From NCBI GenBank assembly GCA_017559545.1, contig JAFYRK010000114.1, positions 1 to 48,846 of the forward strand: a stretch of 48,846 nt of DNA, given 5' to 3'. Position numbers and translations under genes: made by a program. Position 1 is the first letter of the stretch, and each line of letters opens with the position of its first letter. The notes beneath the pieces were generated by a model that was not told the DNA's origin, did no database searches, and saw only the letters and a program-made list of their open reading frames with translations. Below, one piece after another: positions 30,990 through 39,346 of the stretch. Source of the DNA: Bacteroidales bacterium. Its GTDB lineage: Bacteria > Bacteroidota > Bacteroidia > Bacteroidales > UBA932.

Positions 30990-32722
30990 ACTAGTTCTTC
31001 ACGCTCGTGAAGGTCTCTTACGCGGAGCTGTGTGTTAGCTGTGCCGCGATAGTAGTTCTCTACAATGCTGTAACATACATCCACTGGATTTCCGACCTTG
31101 ATATGATCAAAGAAATCTGCCATATTGAACGCGATTGCGGATATATGGTGGTATGGCTGTGACTCCTGAATAAGCTCAAGCTTGAGGTGTCCACCTTCAG
31201 CACCTACCTTGCGGATGCTTCCGTTGTCATACACATTGTCTGTACGGAATATCGGCATGCTGTTGCCTGGGCCGAATGGCTGGAACTGCTTGAGGATGCG
31301 CAGGAACTTAGGCGTAATCTGTGAAAAGTTAAGTCTCGCGTCAACATCAACCACAGGGGTCTGCATTTCAGGGATTATGGCCTCTGATATGAACTTCTCT
31401 ATCCTCTCGCAAAACTCCGGAAGATTTTCTTCCTTGAGTGTAAGTCCGGCTGCATAAAGGTGGCCTCCGAAGTTTTCAAGGAGATCTGAGCAGCTTTCTA
31501 TCGCACCATAGAGATCGAAGCAATGTACGCTTCGTGCCGAACCTGTCACCAGCCCTTCCTGAGACTTTGTGAAGACGATAGTCGGCTTATAATATGCCTC
31601 AACAAGTCTTGAGGCAACGATTCCCACGACGCCCTTATGCCACTGAGGATTATATACAATTGTCGCTTTATCGCATGATAGACAGCTTCCTGACTCTACC
31701 ATCTCAAGTGCCTCCTGGGTAATGCGGCGGTCGATATTCTTTCTTTCGTTATTGTGCTCGTTGATCTCAGTACCGATACGGATGGCGAGCTTTGCATCAG
31801 AAGCTGTAAGAAGTTCTACAGCAATGCGTCCTGTCTCCATACGGCCTGCTGCATTGATACGCGGTCCGATCTTGAATACGATGTCATCGATAGTGAGATG
31901 ACCTGGCTCGAGTCCGGAAAGCTGGATCATTGCCATGAGACCCTGGCGGGGACTGACATTGAGCTGTTTGAGACCGTAATGAGCCAATATTCTGTTTTCA
32001 TCGGTTACCGAAACGAGATCGGAAGCGATGCTGACCACGAGAAGGTCAAGCAGAGGGATGAGAGTATCGAACTCGATTCCGTAAGTCTGCGAATATGCCT
32101 GTACAAGCTTGAAACCCACTCCGCAACCTGAAAGGTCGTCGAAAGGATAGTCACAGTCTTCGCGCTTCGGATCAAGCACTGCAACCGCCTTTGGGAGTTC
32201 ATCCTCAGGGAGGTGATGGTCGCATATGATCATGTCAATACCCTTTCCCGCAGCATAGTCCACCTTCTCGTTGGCCTTGATTCCGCAGTCAAGAGTGATG
32301 ATCAGCCCGAAGTTATTTTCTGCAGCCCAGTCTATACCCTTATATGACACACCGTAGCCTTCATCATATCTTTCAGGGATATAGAAGTCCACGTGTCGGG
32401 TAAGACGGAGGAGGAATGAATATACAAGAGAAACGGCAGTTGTTCCGTCCACATCATAGTCTCCATAGACAAGGATCTTCTCGCCGCTGACCACTGCCTT
32501 ATGAACCCTTTCCACTGCTTTATCCATGTCTTTCATCAAGAACGGATCGTGGAGGTTGTCCAGACTTGGACGAAAGAATGAACGGGCCTGTTCAAAGGTA
32601 TGTACGCCCCTCTGGACCAGGAGTTCCGCAAGCACGGGATCGACTCCGAGTTCAGAAGCAAGCTGCCTTACGGTCTCCTTATCAGCAACTTCGCGTATTT
32701 TCCATATCTTTTCTACTGCCAT
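30986..32722 (-). CDS. recJ: Single-stranded-DNA exonuclease RecJ
   Basis: 578 residues from the ATG at 32722; a TTG three codons upstream is in frame but less likely. DHH phosphoesterase motifs: GDYDVDGTTA, LDCGI, ICDHHLPE, then the DHHA1 region with GRMETGRIAVELL, VGIVASRLVEAYYKPTIVF and GGHLYAAGLTL, and an OB-like C-terminus. It degrades single-stranded DNA 5' to 3' in repair. It converges on aroK, with overlapping stop codons, and diverges from lysS. Confidence 0.97.
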   Translation of the reverse strand: MAVEKIWKIREVADKETVRQLASELGVDPVLAELLVQRGVHTFEQARSFFRPSLDNLHDPFLMKDMDKAVERVHKAVVSGEKILVYGDYDVDGTTAVSLVYSFLLRLTRHVDFYIPERYDEGYGVSYKGIDWAAENNFGLIITLDCGIKANEKVDYAAGKGIDMIICDHHLPEDELPKAVAVLDPKREDCDYPFDDLSGCGVGFKLVQAYSQTYGIEFDTLIPLLDLLVVSIASDLVSVTDENRILAHYGLKQLNVSPRQGLMAMIQLSGLEPGHLTIDDIVFKIGPRINAAGRMETGRIAVELLTASDAKLAIRIGTEINEHNNERKNIDRRITQEALEMVESGSCLSCDKATIVYNPQWHKGVVGIVASRLVEAYYKPTIVFTKSQEGLVTGSARSVHCFDLYGAIESCSDLLENFGGHLYAAGLTLKEENLPEFCERIEKFISEAIIPEMQTPVVDVDARLNFSQITPKFLRILKQFQPFGPGNSMPIFRTDNVYDNGSIRKVGAEGGHLKLELIQESQPYHHISAIAFNMADFFDHIKVGNPVDVCYSIVENYYRGTANTQLRVRDLHEREELV

Positions 32723-32749
32723 ATCACACAAAGATAGAGAATTTTTTGT

Positions 32750-32757
32750 TAAATTTG
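32750..32757 (+). promoter_or_regulatory. -7 box for lysS
   Basis: TAAATTTG matches TAnnTTTG, 40 bases before the ATG. A TATCTTTG on the opposite strand (32736-32729) lies six bases before the recJ ATG and, if used, would give a leaderless recJ mRNA. Confidence 0.5.
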
Positions 32758-32797
32758 CACGTTTTGTATTGAATAACTATAAAAAGATATAACTACT

Positions 32798-34315
32798 ATG
32801 AGCATTATGGACCTCAACGAGCAGGAGTTGTTCAGAAGAGAATCACTCGCTAAGCTCAGAGAACTCGGTATCGAGCCTTATCCGGCACCACTCTACCCTA
32901 TCAACACATCTGCAGCGCAGATCAAGGCAGAGTTTGACGAGGCAGCCGGCAACTTCCAGGACGTTGTAATCGCCGGCCGTATCATGTCAAGACGCATCAT
33001 GGGTGCAGCATCATTCGGCGAGCTCCAGGACGAGACAGGCCGTATCCAGGTTTACATCAACCGTGACGAGATCTGCCCAGGCGAAGACAAGACAATGTAT
33101 AACACTGTATGGAAGAAGCTCCTTGACATCGGAGACATCATCGGCATCAAGGGATTCGCTTTCATCACAAAGACCGGACAGCTTTCAGTACACGCTAAGG
33201 AGCTTACTCTCCTCAGCAAGTCGCTCCGCGTTCTCCCTATCGTAAAGGAGAAGGACGGCGAAGTGTTCGATGCATTCTCAGATCCAGAGCTCAAGTACAG
33301 ACAGAGATATGTAGACTTGATCGTTAACCCTCAGGTTCGTGATACATTCATCAAGAGAAGCCAGATCGTGGCTACAATGCGTGAGTATTTCAACGAGGCA
33401 GGCTGCCTTGAGGTAGAGACTCCTATCCTCCAGAGCATCCCAGGCGGTGCTACAGCACGTCCGTTCATCACTCACCACAACGCTCTCGACATTCCTCTCT
33501 ACCTCCGTATCGCAAACGAGCTCTACCTTAAGAGACTCATCGTAGGAGGATACCACGGTGTTTATGAGTTTGCAAAGGACTTCCGTAACGAGGGTATGGA
33601 CAAGACTCACAACCCTGAGTTCACTTGTATGGAGATCTATGTAGCTTACAAGGACTACATCTGGATGATGGAGTTCGTAGAGAAGCTCCTCGAGAAGATC
33701 GCTCTCAAGCTCCATGGCAAGACCGAGGTTACAATCGGCGACAAGCAGGTTGACTTCAAGCCACCTTTCCGCCGTCTCCCTATCCTCGAGGCAATCAAGG
33801 AGTACGCAGGCGTAGACGTGGCAGGCATGGACGAGGATCAGCTCCGCACAACATGTAAGCAGCTCCACGTAGAGATCGACGAATCATTCGGCAAGGGTAA
33901 GCTCATCGACGCTATCTTCGGAGAGTACTGCGAGCACCACCTCACTCAGCCTACATTCATCACTGACTACCCAGTGGAGATGTCACCTCTTACAAAGCGT
34001 CACCGCGAGAATCCTGAGCTTACTGAGCGCTTTGAGCTCTTCGTATGCGGTAAGGAGCTTGCAAACGCATACAGCGAGCTCAACGACCCTATCGATCAGT
34101 ATGAGCGTTTCCAGGATCAGGTGAAGCTCAAGGACAAGGGTGATGACGAGGCAATGTTCATCGATATGGACTTCGTACGCGCACTCGAGTATGGTATGCC
34201 TCCAACATCAGGACTCGGTATGGGAATCGACCGTCTGACTATGTTCATGACCAACTCCCCTACTATCCAGGATGTACTCTTCTTCCCACAGATGAGACCA
34301 AAGAACAATCAGTAA
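32798..34315 (+). CDS. lysS: Lysyl-tRNA synthetase, class II
   Basis: 505 residues. An N-terminal OB domain ([30 protein letters not shown]) is followed by the class II core: motif 1 around [20 protein letters not shown], motif 2 [15 protein letters not shown], and motif 3 [15 protein letters not shown]. LysRS-specific residues lie in [26 protein letters not shown]. It charges tRNA-Lys. Synonymous codons are strongly biased (CTC, AAG, ATC), as expected for a highly expressed gene. A terminator follows after 35 bases. Confidence 0.99.
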   Translation: MSIMDLNEQELFRRESLAKLRELGIEPYPAPLYPINTSAAQIKAEFDEAAGNFQDVVIAGRIMSRRIMGAASFGELQDETGRIQVYINRDEICPGEDKTMYNTVWKKLLDIGDIIGIKGFAFITKTGQLSVHAKELTLLSKSLRVLPIVKEKDGEVFDAFSDPELKYRQRYVDLIVNPQVRDTFIKRSQIVATMREYFNEAGCLEVETPILQSIPGGATARPFITHHNALDIPLYLRIANELYLKRLIVGGYHGVYEFAKDFRNEGMDKTHNPEFTCMEIYVAYKDYIWMMEFVEKLLEKIALKLHGKTEVTIGDKQVDFKPPFRRLPILEAIKEYAGVDVAGMDEDQLRTTCKQLHVEIDESFGKGKLIDAIFGEYCEHHLTQPTFITDYPVEMSPLTKRHRENPELTERFELFVCGKELANAYSELNDPIDQYERFQDQVKLKDKGDDEAMFIDMDFVRALEYGMPPTSGLGMGIDRLTMFMTNSPTIQDVLFFPQMRPKNNQ

Positions 34316-34350
34316 ACGCAACTGTCGGCAGAGCCGGCTTATCATAGAAT

Positions 34351-34398
34351 AAAGTCAAAAGCACAAAAACGCACGTTTTTGTGCTTTTGACTTTTAAG
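34351..34398 (+). terminator. Rho-independent terminator after lysS
   Basis: A 20-bp perfect stem (34351-34370 with 34375-34394) around a GCAC loop, A-rich before and T-rich after. One of the longest stems in the window. Confidence 0.88.
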
Positions 34399-34402
34399 GA
34401 CT

Positions 34403-34500
34403 CGGACTCGGCCACAAAACAAGCCATATTCGTGGCCAACTAGGGTAAATTTAAGGAGTCGGCCACATTTAAGCCCGATTTTGTGGCCGAATGTGGTCGG
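34403..34500. repeat. Two diverged tandem hairpin units before the first gamma-carbonic-anhydrase gene
   Basis: Each unit, about 50 bases, has AAGGA, then TCGGCCAC, an AAGCC segment, and a closing GTGGCC, so CGGCCAC pairs with GTGGCC over a loop of roughly 16-17 bases. The second unit ends with an extra TGTGGTCGG. They sit upstream of the promoter and could be an operator pair or remnants of a mobile repeat. Confidence 0.55.
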
Positions 34501-34507
34501 AATTAGG

Positions 34508-34515
34508 TATATTTG
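34508..34515 (+). promoter_or_regulatory. -7 box for the first gamma-carbonic-anhydrase gene
   Basis: TATATTTG ends 18 bases before the ATG at 34534. It overlaps the longer alternative start at 34513, which argues for the later ATG. A TTTG is found 24 bases upstream, a little far. Confidence 0.5.
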
Positions 34516-34533
34516 TTACAAGCAAGATATTTT

Positions 34534-35040
34534 ATGGCAATAATACGGACACTAAAGGGCGATACGCCCAAGATTGGCGAGCGTGCGTTTCTGGCGGAGA
34601 CGGCGGCTATTATAGGCAGCGTTGAAATGGGTGACGACTGCAGCGTGTGGTATGGAGCGGTGCTTAGGGGCGATGTGGGAGCGATCCGCATCGGCGACCG
34701 TGTGAACATCCAGGACAATGCCGTGCTACATGCAACATATCAGAAATCTGAATGTGTAATCGGCAACGATGTTTCTATCGGACACGGTGCTAATGTACAT
34801 GGATGCATCATCGGCAATGACGTCATCATAGGCATGGGTGCTATCGTAATGGACCATACTGTTGTTCCTGACGGCACCATCATCGCAGCAGGAGCGGTCG
34901 TGCCTGCCAACCAGGTGCTCGAACCAGGCATCTACGCCGGCATCCCTGCCCGTAAGATAAAAGACGGCTCGGAGGCGATTCTGGCCAAGGCACATGCCAA
35001 CGCACAGAACTACCTGCTTTACAAGACCTGGTACGAATAA
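34534..35040 (+). CDS. Gamma-carbonic-anhydrase-family hexapeptide protein, copy 1
   Basis: 168 residues from the ATG at 34534. Left-handed beta-helix hexapeptide repeats, with the three metal-ligand histidines of the family at H66 (NAVLHAT), H84 and H89 (SIGHGANVHG), and a C-terminal helix. It could bind zinc or iron and hydrate CO2, but many such proteins (YrdA/CaiE-like) have no proven activity, so only the fold and metal site are secure. A second copy at 48086 has about 91% identical residues by my count (15 differences in 168, none after residue 92). Confidence 0.92.
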   Translation: MAIIRTLKGDTPKIGERAFLAETAAIIGSVEMGDDCSVWYGAVLRGDVGAIRIGDRVNIQDNAVLHATYQKSECVIGNDVSIGHGANVHGCIIGNDVIIGMGAIVMDHTVVPDGTIIAAGAVVPANQVLEPGIYAGIPARKIKDGSEAILAKAHANAQNYLLYKTWYE

Positions 35041-35044
35041 CCTG

Positions 35045-35938
35045 CTATAGGCGCACACCTATGCCGCATGTGAATGCGACCGTTTTAAATGAGATGGTGG
35101 TAACGCCTGCATGAAAGGCCAAACGCTTCCATGAGAATATGAGTCCAGCATCAGCAGCAAGGCCCCTGTGAGACCTGTCAGACACAAGAGCCCAAGAACC
35201 ATCTATATCCTCCCACACATATATCCGGTGTCCATATCCTACACCAGCATATGCCGACAAAGCGGGTCTTACAGGTACTAAGACACCGGCTGTCACAAAC
35301 AGATTGCTGATAGTGGAAGCACCAGATGTCCATATTTTACCACTATCCGGAAGGCTTCCGTCGCTCTTGCATTCATAGGAAACAGAAGGAAGCTCATGGA
35401 AATTGCTTCGAAATCTGAGATATCCTCCTATATGCTCATACTTATAACCTGCCATAATTCCATAGGAGAAGTCAGGCATAGATATATCCACAAGGAGATG
35501 AAGTGTGTTTCTAACCTTCGGTGACGAAGAAACATGCTGAATGGTCAAAGGTGCAGCCGGGGGCCCAGTCAGTGAATCTGCCAAGGTAGGCGCCTTCGGC
35601 AAGACGGCCTCTTGCGGCTCATGTGGCAGTTCGCCCGTCGAGAACCACTGACCTATTGCGACAAAACGTCGTCGCTGCACAACAGTCATATCCTGTTCGA
35701 CCTCCTTCAGCTCCTTATTGACAGATACGAATTTATCAAGAAGACACTGCGCCTCATTACGTGATACATGTTCCCCTGCAGCCGCCTTGGCCTTCAGTTC
35801 CAGACACTCCTGGCATAATGCCTCATATTCAGCCAAGCGCACAGATATAGCGTCTAAACTCCTTTCCTGTGCCAATGAATCCAAACCAAGGGCAAAAATA
35901 AGGAGAAGCGTTAAAATATATCCGCATCGTGACTTCAT
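35045..35938 (-). CDS. Exported protein with coiled N-terminal half and probable beta-barrel C-terminal half
   Basis: 297 residues from the ATG at 35938 (signal peptide YILTLLLIFALGLDSLAQ); the nine upstream codons are rejected. Residues about 28-95 are charged and helical (LAEYEALCQECLELKAKAAAGEH), then a Pro-rich link, then about 150 residues of alternating hydrophobic beta strands (LHLLVDISMPDFSYGIMAGYKYEHIGGYLRF ... GIGVRL), ending in a strand as outer-membrane barrels do. No family is recognised. It is divergent from the kinase gene, which suggests a functional link, since the kinase also has a membrane-spanning, envelope-side tail. A TAAATTTG lies only six bases before the ATG. Confidence 0.75.
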   Translation of the reverse strand: MKSRCGYILTLLLIFALGLDSLAQERSLDAISVRLAEYEALCQECLELKAKAAAGEHVSRNEAQCLLDKFVSVNKELKEVEQDMTVVQRRRFVAIGQWFSTGELPHEPQEAVLPKAPTLADSLTGPPAAPLTIQHVSSSPKVRNTLHLLVDISMPDFSYGIMAGYKYEHIGGYLRFRSNFHELPSVSYECKSDGSLPDSGKIWTSGASTISNLFVTAGVLVPVRPALSAYAGVGYGHRIYVWEDIDGSWALVSDRSHRGLAADAGLIFSWKRLAFHAGVTTISFKTVAFTCGIGVRL

Positions 35939-35964
35939 AAGATGCAAATTTAACAAAAAAGGCA

Positions 35965-35972
35965 TATCTTTG
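35965..35972 (+). promoter_or_regulatory. -7 box for the kinase gene
   Basis: TATCTTTG ends 18 bases before the ATG at 35991, the same spacing as before both the first carbonic-anhydrase copy and the last gene of the window. Confidence 0.5.
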
Positions 35973-35990
35973 AATTATATTAATGCCGAC

Positions 35991-37028
35991 ATGTTAGGAC
36001 CTTCAGGATTCTTTCTTCCCACAGGACCGGGAAGCTCGCATCACGAATCTAATGACATTGAACTCATACACTCCTCGGAGAACGGGTTCAGTGAACTTTA
36101 CCGCGTGTGCAAGAACGGAAGATTCTTTGTGTATAAGGCCCTGAAGAATGAGTACAGAGGCAACATTCTTTACGAAAACCTGTTGGACAAGGACTTCAAC
36201 ATAGGTTTCTCGCTCAGTCACAGTGGCGTATGCCAGTATTTCGCAAAGATTGCCCATCCTATTGTTGGCAGCTGCATCGTCATGGAATGGATCGACGGAT
36301 ATACACTCGAGCAGATGATCCTGGAAGGTAAAATCGACAGCAGCTTATGCAAAAAGATCATCTGTGAAATCTGCGATGCTTTGGACTATATCCACAGAAA
36401 GCAGATACTCCACCGCGACCTTAAGCCGGAAAACATTATGATCACACACAATGGTCAACACGTGAAGATCATTGATTTCGGTCTTTCCGATGCGGACTCA
36501 TATAGTACGTTCAAGGCTCCTGCAGGAACACGCCATTACGCTGCGCCCGAGCTTATTGCCGGTGAGAAGGTAGACGCACGATCAGACATATGGTCTCTCG
36601 GAGTGATAATCGATGAGATAAGCAGAAAGTATCGTCATGTGGCATCGCGATGTCGTCAAGAGAACAGGAATAAAAGATACAGTTCAGCCGCTGATATAAA
36701 GAAGGATATCAAGGGCACTGAATTCAGAAGATTCAAGCGCATTGCCCTCATGCTCAGCATAGCTGCTGCCGCTGCAATAACTTATTTCACAGTTATAGAC
36801 ATGGCTCCCGTAGAATTACAGCCACCGACAGAGTCCACCGGCGACACTATCATAGCAGTTCCGGCACAAGTAATCGTACCAGACGAACAGCCAGCCATAA
36901 ATTTGGCGCCACAGCCAAAAGTAAAAGAAAAGCCGGCAGCAAAGCCTTCCGACACGCCACCGGCCGATAATATCGATGCATCTGAGCTGGACCAGCTCTT
37001 TAAAGATGCCGCATCATCTATCCTTTAG
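35991..37028 (+). CDS. Membrane-anchored Hanks-type Ser/Thr protein kinase
   Basis: 345 residues from the ATG at 35991; a much longer frame (from 35718) overlaps the divergent gene and is rejected. The glycine-rich loop is degenerate (SSENGFSELYRV), while the lysine (about K49 in VYKALK), HRDLKPEN (D143), DFG (D162-G164) and AAPEL are intact, so activity is expected. The kinase lobe ends near 245. A transmembrane helix follows (IALMLSIAAAAAITYFTVI, about 248-267) and a Pro-rich outer tail of about 75 residues. Its end overlaps by 11 bases the convergent putative regulator gene. Targets are unknown. Confidence 0.93.
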   Translation: MLGPSGFFLPTGPGSSHHESNDIELIHSSENGFSELYRVCKNGRFFVYKALKNEYRGNILYENLLDKDFNIGFSLSHSGVCQYFAKIAHPIVGSCIVMEWIDGYTLEQMILEGKIDSSLCKKIICEICDALDYIHRKQILHRDLKPENIMITHNGQHVKIIDFGLSDADSYSTFKAPAGTRHYAAPELIAGEKVDARSDIWSLGVIIDEISRKYRHVASRCRQENRNKRYSSAADIKKDIKGTEFRRFKRIALMLSIAAAAAITYFTVIDMAPVELQPPTESTGDTIIAVPAQVIVPDEQPAINLAPQPKVKEKPAAKPSDTPPADNIDASELDQLFKDAASSIL

Positions 37029-37605
37029 TTTCAATATTCAATAGATTGATACCATCATTGCGTCCTGCCACATATGACGGAGTGTATTTTCCATCACGCA
37101 ATATCCTTGATATATATAGCGGATAACCGATGATGATCTCAGAAAGTTCGAACATGTCTCCAGGCAGAAGTTGAGAATTCTCTGAGCACACCACCTCGAA
37201 CAAAAAATCTCCCAGATAATTAAGGCGCACAAGACGATTTGGAGCCCAACCTATGGTCACCTCAACACCAGGTCTCAACTCAGCTACTGTCTGACATCTG
37301 GCAGTAAAGAATGTGGACACAAAATTCTTCGACTCCTTCAGGCTCTCGCAGAAAGCCTTGAAATTCTTATGTCCGACAAATTTTGAAAGGACATCAAGAG
37401 TAGCAATGCGAGGCGTCGGATTCAGGCTGACATAACCCCAAAGTCGCTTCAAGGTTGAGGACGAAATCTGCTCACCAGTCTGATGTTCAATAACAAAGGA
37501 CAGCGACTCGAAATCAGTCGTAGTCGCTATCCTTCGTCCATATTTATTTTCAACCTCCGTCAAGAGGTATGCTAGCTCCGGCATGTTTTTCTGAATCTTT
37601 CCCAC
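37018..37605 (-). CDS. Putative helix-turn-helix regulator
   Basis: 195 residues, no signal peptide. Residues about 30-90 contain ISSSTLKRLWGYV and IATLDVLSKFVGHKNFKAF, a pattern I know from cytoplasmic Bacteroidota proteins of uncertain class that look like XRE-type helix-turn-helix domains. The C-terminal half (GVEVTIGWAPNRLVRLNYLG, then LLPGDMFELSEIIIGYPLYISRI) is beta-rich. DNA binding is an inference. The promoter carries the double TGAAC element shared with the giant lipoprotein gene, so it may regulate itself. Its 3' end overlaps the kinase gene by 11 bases. Confidence 0.7.
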   Translation of the reverse strand: MGKIQKNMPELAYLLTEVENKYGRRIATTTDFESLSFVIEHQTGEQISSSTLKRLWGYVSLNPTPRIATLDVLSKFVGHKNFKAFCESLKESKNFVSTFFTARCQTVAELRPGVEVTIGWAPNRLVRLNYLGDFLFEVVCSENSQLLPGDMFELSEIIIGYPLYISRILRDGKYTPSYVAGRNDGINLLNIETKG

Positions 37606-37640
37606 AAATGTATAAATTATCTTCCAACAAACAATTTATA

Positions 37641-37691
37641 CAAAGTTACAAACCGCCAGCGCAGCAAATCAAGTTCACATTAGTTCATTTG
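37641..37691 (-). promoter_or_regulatory. Promoter with double TGAAC operator, site 1
   Basis: On the minus strand: two direct half-sites, TGAACT and TGAACT, 10 bases apart (within AGTTCACATTAGTTCA on the plus strand, 37672-37687). CTTG follows at the -33 position (37673-37670), then 21 bases, then TAACTTTG (37648-37641). The ATG is at 37605. An A/T block GAAAATATTGA (37700-37710) lies upstream. Confidence 0.7.
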
Positions 37692-37714
37692 GCAGTTCGG
37701 AAAATATTGACTAA

Positions 37715-37774
37715 CATTGCATCACAAATCTGGATGCCGTAGAGTGGAAGGAAGAGCTCTACAACGCGATATAG
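37715..37774 (+). pseudogene. Possible 3' end of a lost gene
   Basis: After a TAA the frame reads HCITNLDAVEWKEELYNAI and stops at a TAG inside a strong plus-strand terminator. There is no start codon and nothing similar upstream. The protein-like text next to an otherwise ownerless terminator suggests a deletion scar. Confidence 0.35.
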
Positions 37775-37806
37775 GTATAGTCGTATATACCCATATCGCG
37801 TTTTTT
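37764..37806 (+). terminator. Terminator with no upstream plus-strand gene
   Basis: ACGCGATAT pairs with ATATCGCGT, continued by GGTATA/TATACC around a short loop, and six Ts follow (37801-37806). The nearest plus-strand gene is the kinase, 736 bases back, behind the opposite-strand regulator gene. Confidence 0.85.
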
Positions 37807-37848
37807 CGTATCTGGAACTTTTATTTAACCTCTTAAAAACCACACATT

Positions 37849-38772
37849 ATGGAAGACAAAAACAGGACAGGAGAAATTGCCATCGGTGCATCAGGAATTG
37901 ACTACAACACCAAAATAGAGGAGCGGATATTTACCATAAGAGGCAAGCAGGTGATGATCGACAAAGATCTGGCACTGCTTTATGGCGTAGAGACCAAGAG
38001 ATTGAACGAGCAGGTAAAAAGAAACATTGAAAGATTCCCCGAGGACTTCATGTTTCAGTTGACTATGGAGGAATGTTTAAGGTCGCAAATTGCGACCTTA
38101 AACCCAGCGCAAGGTCAACACATGAAATACTTACCCTACGCCTTCACTGAAAACGGCATCGCAATGCTGAGCAGTGTGCTCAGAAGCGAGACTGCCATTG
38201 CAGTGAACATCAAAATCATGCGGACTTTCACCCAGATAAGGAAATCAGTATATAAAGAATCCAATCTATTGAATCGGGTAGAGTTAATCGAATATAATCT
38301 GTCAGATATGAGAAAACTACTCATTGAAACCACGGACAAAGTTGATTCCGTTTTCAATAGCATGAAAGACACATCTCCGTTACCCGTCCGAGGTATTTTC
38401 TTCGACGGGCAGATATTCGATGCATATACATTCGTAGCAGATCTCATCCGGAAGGCCTCAAGACGAATCATACTTATTGACAATTACATAGACGACACTG
38501 TTCTGACTCTTCTGGATAAGCGATCTCCTAATACAGCCGCGACCATATACACGGGGAAACTGTCAAAGAGCCTAAAGCTGGATATTTCCCGACACAACTC
38601 GCAATATGCGCCAATAGAGGTCAGGACATTCACCAAAGCTCACGACAGGTTCCTGATAATCGACAATGATCTCTACCTGATCGGAGCATCTATCAAAGAC
38701 CTAGGCAAGAAGTGGTTCGGATTCACACTTATGGAAAACACGGATGCAGATGAGATACTTGGAAGGATATAA
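37849..38772 (+). CDS. ORF6N-domain protein with PLD-like C-terminal region
   Basis: 307 residues. Residues about 20-110 match the ORF6N DNA-binding domain (IRGKQVMIDKDLALLYGVETKRLNEQVKRN, then FPEDFMFQLT and LPYAFTENGIAMLSSVL). A helical linker follows. The C-terminal half carries HDRFLIIDNDLYLIGAS, a variant of the phospholipase-D HKD motif with Arg for Lys and one copy only, so a dimer would be needed for catalysis. Such proteins occur in phage and on accessory islands of Bacteroidota; the function is not established. The gene starts 42 bases after a terminator. Confidence 0.9.
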   Translation: MEDKNRTGEIAIGASGIDYNTKIEERIFTIRGKQVMIDKDLALLYGVETKRLNEQVKRNIERFPEDFMFQLTMEECLRSQIATLNPAQGQHMKYLPYAFTENGIAMLSSVLRSETAIAVNIKIMRTFTQIRKSVYKESNLLNRVELIEYNLSDMRKLLIETTDKVDSVFNSMKDTSPLPVRGIFFDGQIFDAYTFVADLIRKASRRIILIDNYIDDTVLTLLDKRSPNTAATIYTGKLSKSLKLDISRHNSQYAPIEVRTFTKAHDRFLIIDNDLYLIGASIKDLGKKWFGFTLMENTDADEILGRI

Positions 38773-38794
38773 ACTGGGACATGTCTCAATCAAA

Positions 38795-38835
38795 AGCCCG
38801 AAGCATATAGCCTCGGGCTCGTATCATATTTTTCT
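38795..38835 (+). terminator. Probable terminator after the ORF6N gene
   Basis: AGCCCGA (38795-38801) pairs with TCGGGCT (38813-38819), and a T-rich tail follows near 38830. Also near 38868-38880 is AGTGCG-A-CGCACT, a compact inverted repeat of unclear use. Confidence 0.6.
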
Positions 38836-38904
38836 AAAGCACTGACACTAAATCAGTTAAACGAATAGTGCGACGCACTTTGGGCGTCCGACTTTACTCA
38901 AAAA

Positions 38905-39078
38905 CTAGCTAAGTACCCTTAGATTATAAACCTGTCCAGCATTCCAATTACATGTTACAGAACTGGTATGTCCGCAGCTTGAACAGAACACATGTCCGCC
39001 ACATGTATTCTCTGGAATCTCCATTCTTAAAACACGACCACATTTGTGGCAATTCACATAAACAACTTCTTTTTTCAT
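38905..39078 (-). CDS. Small zinc-ribbon protein
   Basis: 57 codons: begins MKKEVVYVNCHKCGRVLRME and continues through GGHVFCSSCGHTSSVTCNW to YNLRVLS. Two CxxC pairs (CHKC and CSSC, about 20 residues apart) form a likely zinc ribbon. Such small ribbons often accompany ribosome, RNA or membrane-associated systems; no target can be given. It follows the 59-codon gene on the same strand, and both lie just downstream of the giant lipoprotein gene, so they are probably on its transcript. The ribbon and its codon pattern make it unlikely to be a chance frame. Confidence 0.8.
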   Translation of the reverse strand: MKKEVVYVNCHKCGRVLRMEIPENTCGGHVFCSSCGHTSSVTCNWNAGQVYNLRVLS

Positions 39079-39134
39079 AATAATTGTACATTATGGTCCA
39101 TAATTTAAAAGGACCTGTTAGACTACTGTTCCAT

Positions 39135-39314
39135 TTAATCTGGAATAATTTTTATAGCTCCGTTTATCACTTCTGATAAAGAGATTATCTGTCCATCCTC
39201 TGTTTCAACCATCGGAGGCTCTCCGCCAATAAATTTAAAACGAAGTCTTGTACCATTTGAGTAGATAACTACATACCACAATCCTAATTCAAACTTTACG
39301 TTAATTTCATTCAT
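39135..39314 (-). CDS. Small protein of unknown function (59 residues)
   Basis: Begins MNEINVKFELGLWYVVIYSN and ends NGAIKIIPD. It is beta-rich with an amphipathic pattern, has no signal peptide and no cysteines. The ATG lies 32 bases after the stop of the giant lipoprotein gene on the same strand, and the next small gene follows after 56 bases. I do not recognise a family. It is short but protein-like throughout, with a clean stop. Confidence 0.7.
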   Translation of the reverse strand: MNEINVKFELGLWYVVIYSNGTRLRFKFIGGEPPMVETEDGQIISLSEVINGAIKIIPD

Positions 39315-39346
39315 AATAATACTTTTTAAGGGGTTATTTAATATAT

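Noticed and set aside
35718-35990. N-terminal extension of the kinase frame
   Set aside because: It overlaps the coding sequence of the divergent exported protein, has no kinase features, and a -7 box lies just before the ATG at 35991.
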